The notes: generated by a model from the letters alone, not told the origin. A stretch of DNA of 64,000 nt from Gracilibacillus timonensis (GCF_900086715.1 NZ_FLKH01000012.1:1364001-1428000), one strand, 5' to 3'; shown: positions 33,312-42,394, numbered from the stretch's first letter. A program made the numbers and translations.

Positions 33312-34179
33312 CGATATCTCCCCCAATAAACGAACATTTGACAAATCCTTTACCTAATGTTGCATTGCCACCAATTTGGAATAAATCAAATAACTTACTG
33401 CTCTTTAACTCTTCAAATATATCTTTTGCCCGCTCCTGCCCTTGTCCATATCCATCTCGCACAAACAACAAACTATACATCATCGTTTCAGGTGGCAAAT
33501 ATTCTTCTGTAAATAAAGCCCCTTCCTCTACTATCCCAGTTTCTATGTCTATACGAATTCGTGTAACGACTTCTGTAGATAGTTGAACAAAATCACTAAA
33601 TTCATCATCTGAAACTAGAATAGTATTGTTCTTGACTGGATCAAATCCATTACGCACTCTCACTTGATCTATCTTATTTAGTAATTTATCCCATTCTGAA
33701 TTTGTACAGACATCCAAAGTATATTCATCTAACATGACTTTCTTCTTATTATGCTTAAAAACTAAGTTGCTGTTATTGGACACTACAGCTAATTCATCCT
33801 TTGGAGACCAGATTTGGAATTGGTTCTCCCCGATCAACTCCATATCCTGACAGAACCGCTCCCAAACCATGGGGCAAGTTACATAAGCAAATACGCCATT
33901 CGCAGAACGCATGGGGAAAAATAAAATTCTTGCATCTGTAAAAGTAGTTGGGGAAGCCTGATTCGCTTCTTCCGAGCCAAACAAGTCATTCCCATCCTCT
34001 TTCCTCTCTTGTTGAAAGGCGTGACGTATACTTCCTTTTAAACTTGACGTTTCTATTTTTGGAAAATGCGTGTGCACCTCGCGCTGAATAGGCTGATCCA
34101 CTACCCCAAGCTCATTTTCACCTCCTGCATGTAGAGATGTTAAGACATTGATAAGCATTGCTCTATTTAATTGATTCAT
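33304..34179 (-). CDS. cmr4: Type III-B CRISPR backbone RNase Cmr4
   Basis: 291 residues. SLHAGGENELGVVDQPIQRE (about 15-34) carries the catalytic Asp (residue 28) that cuts target RNA at 6-nt steps, and SSLKGSIRHAF is the RAMP glycine loop. A C-terminal GGNATLGKGFVK follows. The active site looks intact, so target RNA cleavage should work. Confidence 0.93.
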   Translation of the reverse strand: MNQLNRAMLINVLTSLHAGGENELGVVDQPIQREVHTHFPKIETSSLKGSIRHAFQQERKEDGNDLFGSEEANQASPTTFTDARILFFPMRSANGVFAYVTCPMVWERFCQDMELIGENQFQIWSPKDELAVVSNNSNLVFKHNKKKVMLDEYTLDVCTNSEWDKLLNKIDQVRVRNGFDPVKNNTILVSDDEFSDFVQLSTEVVTRIRIDIETGIVEEGALFTEEYLPPETMMYSLLFVRDGYGQGQERAKDIFEELKSSKLFDLFQIGGNATLGKGFVKCSFIGGDIDE

Positions 34180-35313
34180 TTATTCTACCTCCTTCAACTG
34201 TTCACTAGAAACTTTTGCTACCAGACTGTATCCGAAACCCCTATCACAATAACGCAGCCGATTTCGTTTTTTATTCGCGAAGCCCAAATTTTCTCGATAA
34301 TCACTGATACATTTTTGATGAAATAACTTTACTGCATCGAAAAAACTGCCCTCTAAAATCTGAAAAAAGTATACTGTCCCTGCCGGCGCCGCCAATTGCA
34401 GCTCTTTCGGCTTTCCTTGCTTCACTCCAAACCCGCCTGCCGCAACTGCTCTGCCTACTGCGGCATTTAAAAGTTTTACTTTAATTCTTCTATTTCTATG
34501 TGTAAACACACCGTCCCATGTTTCTTCATTTATCCATTTAGGTAGCCAACCATTTTTAAAGATGGCTGGTGTAGCTAAGTATAATTTGAAATACTTACAG
34601 TTTGAGGCAGGTACATCGATGGAAAACTGCTTTGTTAAAGGGTTAACTACTGCTGTTTTTGATTCTCCTCCCAGTTTGATAATCGTTTGCCTGTTTACAT
34701 CCGTTCCTTCTATCTCCACTGCTAATTGACAATGTAATTGATCATTAGTAATTGGCTTAACTCTTTCGGTTGTATACCATTTTCCCTCTTCTGTCCTGCC
34801 TGTAGCTGGATCCATTTGGATACCTGTATGCTTTTCCCTTTCTATAAAATCTGAAAGTGCATAACTATACAAAGATTCATCCCCTGCTTGGATATACTGG
34901 TTCAGTGCCTCTCGTTTTATATAACCTCCGCCAGCTGGATTTTTTGTTTTTTCTCCTGATAGACGACGTGTTAGTTGTAGAGAATATGGTAAAACTGCAC
35001 TGCTCAACGATTTAGGTTTTAGATGTAAAACGTCTAATTTATATTTCTCGTCAGATATATCGTCCGCTGCCTGTTTTTGCTCTGTCACCTCCATGTCTAA
35101 TGGCTGTGGAAACATGATATCTCCATTTACCATAAGCCCGTTAAAATTAATTTTTAATTGTCGTGCAGATATTCCTGTTGTTGTTATGATAGCACCAGCA
35201 TAGACAGATGGTAATGGTGGAAAAAGGCTTGTTGCATGAAAATTCGTTCCCGCATCGAATGGAGAAGCATTTCGAAAAAAGAAATTGTCTATCGCTTCAA
35301 TAGAATAGATCAT
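34180..35313 (-). CDS. cmr3: Type III-B CRISPR protein Cmr3
   Basis: 377 residues, Cas5-like RAMP that holds the 5' repeat tag of the crRNA and bridges to Cas10. It begins with the Cmr3 pattern FFFRNASPFDAG and LFPPLPSVYAGAI, and has a C-terminal glycine-rich stretch (AAGGFGVKQGK). The ATG overlaps the cmr2 stop (ATGA). Confidence 0.9.
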   Translation of the reverse strand: MIYSIEAIDNFFFRNASPFDAGTNFHATSLFPPLPSVYAGAIITTTGISARQLKINFNGLMVNGDIMFPQPLDMEVTEQKQAADDISDEKYKLDVLHLKPKSLSSAVLPYSLQLTRRLSGEKTKNPAGGGYIKREALNQYIQAGDESLYSYALSDFIEREKHTGIQMDPATGRTEEGKWYTTERVKPITNDQLHCQLAVEIEGTDVNRQTIIKLGGESKTAVVNPLTKQFSIDVPASNCKYFKLYLATPAIFKNGWLPKWINEETWDGVFTHRNRRIKVKLLNAAVGRAVAAGGFGVKQGKPKELQLAAPAGTVYFFQILEGSFFDAVKLFHQKCISDYRENLGFANKKRNRLRYCDRGFGYSLVAKVSSEQLKEVE

Positions 35314-36980
35314 TGTTTCACCTCTTTGGCAAGTAATACAGCAAAGTCTAGGGTGTTTTGGAAGACTCGCATTTTTTGTTCATTTGCTTCATGTTCATTT
35401 ACTTTTTGATAAATTTTCATAATTCGGTCTGATTTATGTTCAATATCATTACTATTTACTCCTACATAAGAACGTTTTAATGCTTGTCTTACAAATGTCT
35501 GTACCATCTCCAGCTTATCCTCACTAACTATTCCTTCTAACTGCATAAGCATTCTTGCTAAATTTTTTACAAAAGATACAGAATAACTCTTCTCACTCAG
35601 CTCTTGTCTTAATGTGTCCAACTCTTTCAATGCCTCAAATTTATATCTTAAAATAGTCGTATTTCCACTTCTCATCATTAAACCAATGGCAAAAGCATCT
35701 TTATCTTCCATTTCTTTGGCATATGCTTCTAAATTAGTGGTTTGATTGAGAACTTCATATAATGGATCCATAAAATGCGCAATGGTTATTCCTGCCGAGA
35801 AGGTCAATCTTTCCTGAGGTTGATTTGGAACCTGAATGGCTTGAAACTTTTCCCGTAAGACATTCAAAGTGGGGATGAGCTTGTCCAACGGCAGGAATCC
35901 TAGTATATCTTCCCCCCCTGTAAATATACACACACCCTGTTGAGTGAATATTTCTTTTTTAGCCTCATTGGCAAAGTTGCTAATAAACTTACTAAATTCC
36001 TCGTGTTCTTCTTTCGACTGGAATGTTTGATACAACCGACCAATCCCATCGCCATCTAATTTTATTAATGCATAATACGAACTAATATTGTTTTTGTTTT
36101 GATCGTAAATTCTTTGAGCCGATTGGATACTTTCAGGATCATATTGCTCCTCTATATTCTGTTCATTTAATAAATCAAATACCGCTTCTTCCGCACCGTT
36201 ATTTTTAAGAAACGTCAAGTCTTTTAGAGCTTCTTCTGCTAGTTGATTTTGCAGCAACATATACGCTACAGAGTGAATTTGATGATCGTGATGTAACTCT
36301 CCTTCAAAATCTAGCAACATCCGTTTAACAAATGCAAGTGCACTTAATCCTTCTCTGTCCTTCAGTCTATGTTTACTATCACAAAATGTGGTAGCTTCCT
36401 TTGTAAATGCAGGCAGTTTTTCTTTTGTTTTAGGTTGTCGATAAATTAATGCATTATATTCCGAATACAAAGAACATTTTCTTCCTGCTGGTTCTTGTAA
36501 TTGCGAGAAGCGACGAAGTCTCTTTATGCCGTTTAGCTTGGTCACAGCAATAGAAAAAGCCTTTCCAAATTGATTTGCTTCATAATCCTCAAATAACCAA
36601 TATACTTCTAAGAAATTCTCAAATTGCTGCTGGGCTTTTTGAACAACCTCTTCTTTCGCATGTTCACTAAAAATATCGTGGCAAATCTTATGGAAGTTAT
36701 GCTTTACTTGATTTGTTAAATCTTCTGCTAGTTGTTGCCTCTTTGTTTCGGAAAAATTCTCAACAACTCCTACAATTCGATTCGGAACATTCCCATCATG
36801 AATACTTCCAGGAGTAATAATCTGGACATTATCATTTTTATTTAAGCATTTAACAGCTTTAATGATAAGGTCGGAAATTAAATAACTTCCTGCGTACAAA
36901 TCACGCATTTTTCTGGATGGCTCAATAAATCCCTTTACTGGACCGATGGTGAATAAAAATAGAGAGGAATTTTTGCTCAT
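35310..36980 (-). CDS. cmr2: Type III-B Cas10/Cmr2, short form without HD domain
   Basis: 556 residues, much shorter than the 700-1000 of HD-containing Cas10. It begins directly with the Cmr2 palm-like block SLFLFTIGPVKGFIEPSRKM; no HD motif precedes it, so no DNase domain is expected. The first palm motif is YYALIKLDGDGIGRLY (302-317); the cyclase motif reads GGED (355-358) rather than GGDD. The zinc knuckle is reduced to KCSLYSE, with one Cys where two are usual. Synthesis of cyclic oligoadenylate is possible but not certain. Confidence 0.92.
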   Translation of the reverse strand: MSKNSSLFLFTIGPVKGFIEPSRKMRDLYAGSYLISDLIIKAVKCLNKNDNVQIITPGSIHDGNVPNRIVGVVENFSETKRQQLAEDLTNQVKHNFHKICHDIFSEHAKEEVVQKAQQQFENFLEVYWLFEDYEANQFGKAFSIAVTKLNGIKRLRRFSQLQEPAGRKCSLYSEYNALIYRQPKTKEKLPAFTKEATTFCDSKHRLKDREGLSALAFVKRMLLDFEGELHHDHQIHSVAYMLLQNQLAEEALKDLTFLKNNGAEEAVFDLLNEQNIEEQYDPESIQSAQRIYDQNKNNISSYYALIKLDGDGIGRLYQTFQSKEEHEEFSKFISNFANEAKKEIFTQQGVCIFTGGEDILGFLPLDKLIPTLNVLREKFQAIQVPNQPQERLTFSAGITIAHFMDPLYEVLNQTTNLEAYAKEMEDKDAFAIGLMMRSGNTTILRYKFEALKELDTLRQELSEKSYSVSFVKNLARMLMQLEGIVSEDKLEMVQTFVRQALKRSYVGVNSNDIEHKSDRIMKIYQKVNEHEANEQKMRVFQNTLDFAVLLAKEVKQ

Positions 36981-36983
36981 GAA

Positions 36984-37934
36984 TTACCCTTCTTTCTCCA
37001 CTTTTTTTACAAAATTATCACGTTCTTGATTAGTTTCCGTTATTGGCCTGCCACCTTGAATAGCTTCTACAAAAGTATATACAGGTATCAGTTTCTCATC
37101 CTTTGTTTTGGTAATGCTTACAATAAGAGAAGAAGCAAAACGCTTTCCTGATTCAGCAAATCCAGTTGTGCGTTTGTAATGATACTTATTAGTATCTTGT
37201 TTGATTTCATGGGCTGCTTTATCTACTCTTTGAAGAAAATCCTCCACTTTACTAACTTCTTTGCCTAAACGAATTTCCTCAATAATTGGGTGATTTCTCT
37301 TGGTATGACCTTGTTTATTTTTTATAGTAGATGGTTTTTCCACTTTATATGGACAATTATCGTTAAAATTGTTTAACTGTTGAACCATCCAGTCTAATAA
37401 ATCAGAATGGTTGGACATATTTGGAACAATAAAACACCCCCTACCTCGGCGACTCCTACCACCAATCCCGCCAAGTATGGCTGATAGTTTTAACAAATTT
37501 ATGTACCATCGGATGGACATATCTGCTTTTTCCTCCATACGATAACCCTTATATCTCAAAATAATATCAAATAGCGAATCTTTTTGAATCGTATGTGCAA
37601 TTGGATTCCGTCGTCCTTGTTCTTTATAGAAAAATAATTTTGATGAGGTATCTACTATATCAGCATTTCTGTTCTGTTGAGATTCATACATTTGTATGCT
37701 TATTGGTGACGCTTTACTCTGTGCGTCTCCAAAGTAGATCGATTCATGTTGAAATAGGTCTGTTGTTGTTTGAGTCATTTTTGCCATTCGATAAGTTTGC
37801 CTCATAAGAGCTTTTAATTCGGTAGATCGCAGTTCCGGTTTTGTTTTTAATCCATTATCAAGATTTCCATGCGACAACATGGGACTAATAACCTCACAAT
37901 GAAGTATTTCTTTTGCAATTTTAGATTCTATCAA
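36984..37934 (-). CDS. cmr1: Type III-B CRISPR RAMP protein Cmr1
   Basis: 316 residues. The Cmr1 N-terminal pattern is present: EVISPMLSHGN, then ELRSTELKALMRQTYR. A RAMP loop GGIGGRSRRGRGCF lies near 157-170. It binds the 3' end region of the guide. The start is a TTG at 37934 with GGGAGGGAAA upstream, overlapping the stop of the nuclease-like gene (TTGA), so the two are translationally coupled. Confidence 0.9.
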   Translation of the reverse strand: MIESKIAKEILHCEVISPMLSHGNLDNGLKTKPELRSTELKALMRQTYRMAKMTQTTTDLFQHESIYFGDAQSKASPISIQMYESQQNRNADIVDTSSKLFFYKEQGRRNPIAHTIQKDSLFDIILRYKGYRMEEKADMSIRWYINLLKLSAILGGIGGRSRRGRGCFIVPNMSNHSDLLDWMVQQLNNFNDNCPYKVEKPSTIKNKQGHTKRNHPIIEEIRLGKEVSKVEDFLQRVDKAAHEIKQDTNKYHYKRTTGFAESGKRFASSLIVSITKTKDEKLIPVYTFVEAIQGGRPITETNQERDNFVKKVEKEG

Positions 37935-38821
37935 ATTTCCCTCCCTCCATCTTCTGTTTCTCCTCTATTAAACATATCTACATATGCTTTATGAGGGAAT
38001 AACATTGGATTGTTAATTAGCATTAATATTTGGTTTAGCATAAAATTAAATGATAATAAAGAGACTTCTGTCTTACCTATTGTTTTGTCCCATACGCGAT
38101 AATCGTCGATAGAGTAGTTATCTTCTAAACCCCATTCTACTTTAGTAGATTTGTTTTCTTCCATTCCTTCTCGCGAGTGGTTTAACTCATCATAGTAACT
38201 TGATAATAACTCACCCTCTTTCTTTCCTGTGATTTGAATTCGTTGTTCTTGCTGTGTTTTCTTTGCATGAACTATAAAATCAAAGTCCAGTTTGTCTGTG
38301 TTTTTTTCTGTCTCTCCTAGATAACACAATATTAAAAGCGGACGTGTTGCCGTTTGAGTCGTTGATTGAGATGATTGGTCTGAGTAACCTACTATTCGTG
38401 GTTGCATACGAGCGATTCCTCTTCGTGATGTTTTTAAATTCTTTACAGATTCGCACCAATCATTTAATTGCTCGCACTTCAGGACTTTACTTTTACATTC
38501 CACAGCTACTGCAACTGCTTCAATCGGAATAAATTTTATCTTCCCTTTTTTTAATATATACGGTGTATACATTTCATCCAGTATAGCTAAATCTACTTCA
38601 TTAGAAATTCGACCACTCGAATCTATCAAAAAAACCGAATGCTCTACTACAAATTTCTTCGGAATCATATCTTGGAACCAATCACTCCAAATTTCTTCTC
38701 TAAAAGTTCCTACCGTAGTACCATGTGGATGCTCAAAATACAATTGATTTACCATAGATACTTCTTCGCTCATATAGTTGTGAATTAACTGCTTCACTAT
38801 TTCTGTTTTACCAGTAGTCAT
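37931..38821 (-). CDS. DUF6602-like protein with PD-(D/E)XK nuclease pattern, first gene of the Cmr operon
   Basis: 296 residues from the ATG at 38821, with AGAGGTGG upstream (a GTG three codons earlier is not needed). Residues about 32-125 match what I recall of DUF6602: PHGTTVGTFREEIW, DMIPKKFVVEHSVFL, then NEVDLAILDE and VAVAVECKSKV. The last two give the D-x(n)-E-x-K pattern of PD-(D/E)XK nucleases. No CARF or SAVED domain, signal or membrane segment is evident. The C-terminal 150 residues are unrecognised. It may be an auxiliary effector replacing the missing Cas10 HD nuclease. Function is inference. Confidence 0.7.
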   Translation of the reverse strand: MTTGKTEIVKQLIHNYMSEEVSMVNQLYFEHPHGTTVGTFREEIWSDWFQDMIPKKFVVEHSVFLIDSSGRISNEVDLAILDEMYTPYILKKGKIKFIPIEAVAVAVECKSKVLKCEQLNDWCESVKNLKTSRRGIARMQPRIVGYSDQSSQSTTQTATRPLLILCYLGETEKNTDKLDFDFIVHAKKTQQEQRIQITGKKEGELLSSYYDELNHSREGMEENKSTKVEWGLEDNYSIDDYRVWDKTIGKTEVSLLSFNFMLNQILMLINNPMLFPHKAYVDMFNRGETEDGGREI

Positions 38822-38863
38822 AACTACCACCTCTTTCCTGATATTTTTAGTTATACCATTACT

Positions 38864-38890
38864 ATTGAATATTTACTATTAATATTCAAT
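38864..38890. promoter_or_regulatory. Perfect palindrome in the 5' leader of the Cmr operon
   Basis: ATTGAATATT, seven bases, AATATTCAAT: 10-bp perfect arms, about 40 bases before the first start codon and just after the predicted -10. It is either an operator for a repressor or an RNA hairpin in the leader. Confidence 0.55.
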
Positions 38891-38899
38891 AAAGGGTAT

Positions 38900-38928
38900 A
38901 TTATACTTTTAATAATACTATAGTATCA
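38900..38928 (-). promoter_or_regulatory. Candidate promoter of the Cmr operon
   Basis: TGATAC (38923-38928), 17-base spacer, TATAAT (38900-38905) on the minus strand. The -35 is weak. 38929-39244 is A+T-rich without a gene. Confidence 0.5.
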
Positions 38929-39244
38929 TATAAATATATAAAAATCCTCAATTTTTATATTTAATTTTAGCCTTTTAAACCTATATTATATTTTGTATCA
39001 ATAGTGTTGCAAAAACATAAAATCTTGTCGCTTGCTTTAAATGAACAATCAAATAGAAAAACCTTCTGTATCTTTGTCTTACAATCAGTGTATAAGAGAT
39101 GGTACTACATTTATAGATACTTGGTTATTAATCGCTTACTTTATACTATGAATCAATCCGCTATTTTTTTCTAAATCGAAACTGGGGACAGCTATCCTTT
39201 CGATAATTAGTTATCTAATCGGGGCGAATGTGATAATTTCTAAC

Positions 39245-39282
39245 CCATGAAAAAACGGGTAAATTCCGCACGGACCTTTATT
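39245..39282. repeat. Possible fragment of the dispersed intergenic repeat
   Basis: GAAAAAACGGGTAA...CCGCACGGACCTTTATTA resembles 59690-59731 next to copy A (GAAAAACCAGGCAA...CCGCCCGGTCCTTTATTA). About three quarters of positions agree by eye. Between here and 39356 I see nothing else. Confidence 0.35.
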
Positions 39283-39356
39283 ATTCACCCGAAACTTGAT
39301 ACGTACTGCCGATAAGACGTATTGTGGCAAGTAGCTGGAATACCAAGGATTAAATC

Positions 39357-39389
39357 AAAAAACCGAATGGAATTTTCTCCATTCGGTTT
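39357..39389 (-). terminator. Terminator of the nfeD-floA-yqfB operon
   Basis: Minus strand, 12-bp arms AAACCGAATGGA/TCCATTCGGTTT followed by TTTT, directly after the yqfB-like stop. Confidence 0.85.
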
Positions 39390-39394
39390 CTGAT

Positions 39395-39979
39395 TTAACG
39401 TGCATGACGATTCATTTTTCTTTTTCTGTATGCCCGTGGCGGTCCTAAGACTTCTGACATGATGATGCCTTGAGCAACTCCTTTGCGACTAAGGTTGGTC
39501 CGTATATCAAAGGATTCATTACTCTTATATGGCTGCTTATATCTAGTGCTTGCTTTTTCTTGAAGGGTATCTTGAAACTCTTCATATTTACTGAGTTTAT
39601 CACGTTGTGTTTGCTTTCGCTTTTGCTGAGCCTTCTGCAATTCTTTTTTCAGCTGGCTCATCTGCTCACGCTTTTGTCCGCCATAATTTTCTTCACCAAT
39701 ACCTCCGGTTTCACCAATCTTGCCTTTTTCGCCAAGATCGCCAGCAGTGCCTATACTTCCTATTCGCTGACCATCACCAGAATTTCTCGTTTCCGCTTCC
39801 GGGTTTGATCTTGTACGATATTGTTGCTGTGTTGTTTGACGTTGTTGTTGTTGCTGTTGCTGCTGCCCTGTTCTAGGTCGCTGCTGCTGTTTTTGTTGAT
39901 CCTCTTTTTGCTTACTCAGACCGAGCACCCATACAATCAGTGCAATAATCGGAACAATAAATGTAAATAAGTCTCCCAT
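39395..39979 (-). CDS. YqfB-position protein with polyglutamine and glycine-rich tracts
   Basis: 194 residues from the ATG at 39979, which has AAGGAA at good spacing (an ATG two codons earlier is too close). One N-terminal membrane helix (IVPIIALIVWVLGL), then a Gln tract with eight Q in a row, a collagen-like Gly segment (GEKGKIGETGGIGEENYGG), a charged coiled coil and a basic C-terminus. It occupies the place of yqfB downstream of floA; I cannot show homology. Likely membrane-anchored with a disordered cytoplasmic part. Confidence 0.75.
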   Translation of the reverse strand: MGDLFTFIVPIIALIVWVLGLSKQKEDQQKQQQRPRTGQQQQQQQQRQTTQQQYRTRSNPEAETRNSGDGQRIGSIGTAGDLGEKGKIGETGGIGEENYGGQKREQMSQLKKELQKAQQKRKQTQRDKLSKYEEFQDTLQEKASTRYKQPYKSNESFDIRTNLSRKGVAQGIIMSEVLGPPRAYRKRKMNRHAR

Positions 39980-40027
39980 GAACATCTTCCTTTCAAGGAC
40001 TATCTATACGGATAGAATGGGAAGCCT

Positions 40028-41032
40028 TTAGTTGTTATAGTCATCCTCGTCGCGATCAGATTCGGATAGTTTTCCGATGGAATCACGCATATCTGTGTCG
40101 GCATCGATGTTCTGATAATTCATGTAGTCCATCACACCCATATTGCCAGATCGTAAGGCTTCTGCCAATGCTTGAGGCACTTCTGCTTCTGCTTCGACCA
40201 CTTTCGCACGCATTTCTTGTACCTTGGCAACCATTTCTTGCTCTTGAGCAACGGCCATGGCACGGCGTTCTTCCGCTTTTGCTTGGGCAATGTTTTTGTC
40301 TGCTTCCGCTTGGTCTGTCTGTAACATTGCACCAATGTTTTTACCGATATCCACATCGGCAATATCAATGGAAAGAATCTCAAAAGCTGTTCCTGAATCT
40401 AAGCCTTTGGTTAAAACAGTCTTCGAAATCGTATCTGGATTTTCTAACACTTGCGTATGAGCCTCTGAGCTACCAATCGTACTTACAACACCTTCCCCTA
40501 CACGGGCAATAATCGTTTCTTCACCAGCACCACCGACTAATCGGTCAATATTGGCACGAACGGTAATACGTGCTAATGCCTTTACCTCAATACCATCCAT
40601 TGCGATACCTGCGATAAAAGGTGTTTCAATTACCTTCGGATTAACACTCATCTGTACTGCCTCTAACACGTCACGGCCAGCCAAGTCAATCGCTGCACAT
40701 CGTTCAAAGCTTAATTCAATATTTGCTCGTTGTGCGGCAATTAATGCATTGACTACCCGGTCTACATTACCACCAGCCAAAAAGTGACTCTCTAACTGAT
40801 TGGTCGTAACACCAAGGCCTGCTTTATGAGCCTTGATTAACGGGTTAATTACTCGAGAAGGTACAACCCTTCTTAAACGCATCCCGATTAAGGTAAAGAT
40901 GCTTACCTTTACCCCTGCTGCTAATGCACTAATCCAGAGCATCACTGGAATAAAGGTAAATAAAATAGCAACCGCAATAACGATAAGACCAATTATAATA
41001 ATTGGAATAATGATATTTTCATTTCCACCCAT
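40028..41032 (-). CDS. floA: Flotillin-like protein FloA
   Basis: 334 residues. N-terminal membrane segment ([19 protein letters not shown]), SPFH/PHB-type domain, and the EA-repeat region ([20 protein letters not shown]) of flotillins. FloA organises functional membrane microdomains and affects fluidity. It is cotranscribed with the NfeD-type protease gene upstream, the usual partner. Confidence 0.95.
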   Translation of the reverse strand: MGGNENIIIPIIIIGLIVIAVAILFTFIPVMLWISALAAGVKVSIFTLIGMRLRRVVPSRVINPLIKAHKAGLGVTTNQLESHFLAGGNVDRVVNALIAAQRANIELSFERCAAIDLAGRDVLEAVQMSVNPKVIETPFIAGIAMDGIEVKALARITVRANIDRLVGGAGEETIIARVGEGVVSTIGSSEAHTQVLENPDTISKTVLTKGLDSGTAFEILSIDIADVDIGKNIGAMLQTDQAEADKNIAQAKAEERRAMAVAQEQEMVAKVQEMRAKVVEAEAEVPQALAEALRSGNMGVMDYMNYQNIDADTDMRDSIGKLSESDRDEDDYNN

Positions 41033-41050
41033 GTAACATCCTCCTAAAAT

Positions 41051-42394
41051 CTATTGTGTTATTTCTCTTACTACAATACGCGACCCTTCTACTTTTATGA
41101 TCTTCACAGGAACATTCGGCCCAATAAAACCGCCCTCTGACACTACATCCAGGCGTTCGTCATCAAACTCAGCTGCTCCCGAAGCATGCAACGGAGTCAC
41201 CGTCACACCTTCCATTCCTACTAATTCCATACGGTTGGAGGTTGATACATAGCCTAGATCAGAAGAAGTAGAATCCTGTAAGATTACTCGGCGAAATATA
41301 CCCTTCTCTAAACCAATCGTTTTAAATAAAATAACCGCCACGACAATACTTGCGATCAGTGCAATAGCAATACTCATTGTCATATTACCGACATCATCCG
41401 TCGACATGTACAAGGCAGCAACTATTGCACCCACTCCAATGAAGCCAAGAATGCCTCCAGGAGCAAAAATCTCAATAATAATTAATACAAGGCCAAGTAA
41501 TAATAATAACATGGTTTCATAACCGGCCAGTCCTGCTACAATATGTCCGTAAAAGTATAAGACAAGGGAAGCTATCCCTATCGATCCCGGTATACCAAAG
41601 CCAGGTGAATACAATTCTACAATCAAACCAATACTTGCGAGGGATAAAAGGATCGGTACCACAACCGGATTCGTTAAGAACCTTGCCAGTCCTTCTGCAA
41701 CCGTCGTTTCTGTTTCTATTATTTCAGCATTCGCTAGAGATAATTCATTTAATAGTCCGGTACGGTGATTGACGATACCTTGCGCATAATCCACTTCAAC
41801 TGCATAATTAGCGTCAAGAGTTAGAAATTCACCTTCAGGAGCACCGTATTCTGGGAGGTCTAAACTTTGATTAGCCATTGCCTCTGCGTACAACGGATCC
41901 CTGTCTTTAGAAGAAGCGGCACCTCTCATACTAGCAATCCACGCAGACTGAGCTTTTTTATCCGCAGCATTACCATCAGCAGTAATCACACCACTGGCAC
42001 CCATGTTTGCTTGAGGCTTCATATAAATATTATCCGTATTAAGGGCAATATAAGAACCAGCAGACAAGGCTTTTACCGTAATAAAAGAAGTAGTCTCCAC
42101 CTCTAAATCTTGTAATATCTCACCGATATTTTCCGCAGCATCGACTCGTCCGCCAGGTGTATTGATCTCTAAAATAATATGGTCGGCATTCGCTTCCTCT
42201 GCCTCGGTGGTGGTACGTTTAATAAACGCCTCCAAACCTCTTTCTACTTCATTTTCAATGGGAATAACATAAACAAGCTTTCCTTCCCCATTGTCCTCGG
42301 CTGAAACCGAGACGTTTGTTTGCTGACAATAGAATCCAAATAACAACACTGTTGCCATCGTGGTAAACAATACATAGAGAATCCTCTTTTTCAA
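41051..42394 (-). CDS. NfeD-family membrane serine protease (YqeZ, ClpP-class)
   Basis: 447 residues, long-form NfeD. Signal peptide or anchor (1-30), extracellular ClpP-like protease domain with MGASGVITADG (nucleophile Ser), four or five membrane helices (about 235-360), and a C-terminal OB-fold. The start is a TTG at 42394 with GGGGGG upstream. Works with FloA; in B. subtilis this operon belongs to the sigma-W envelope-stress regulon. Confidence 0.92.
   Translation of the reverse strand: MKKRILYVLFTTMATVLLFGFYCQQTNVSVSAEDNGEGKLVYVIPIENEVERGLEAFIKRTTTEAEEANADHIILEINTPGGRVDAAENIGEILQDLEVETTSFITVKALSAGSYIALNTDNIYMKPQANMGASGVITADGNAADKKAQSAWIASMRGAASSKDRDPLYAEAMANQSLDLPEYGAPEGEFLTLDANYAVEVDYAQGIVNHRTGLLNELSLANAEIIETETTVAEGLARFLTNPVVVPILLSLASIGLIVELYSPGFGIPGSIGIASLVLYFYGHIVAGLAGYETMLLLLLGLVLIIIEIFAPGGILGFIGVGAIVAALYMSTDDVGNMTMSIAIALIASIVVAVILFKTIGLEKGIFRRVILQDSTSSDLGYVSTSNRMELVGMEGVTVTPLHASGAAEFDDERLDVVSEGGFIGPNVPVKIIKVEGSRIVVREITQ

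Noticed and set aside
39470-39808. 112-codon ORF antisense to the yqfB-like gene
   Set aside because: A by-product of the CAA/CAG-rich tract and its reading on the other strand.
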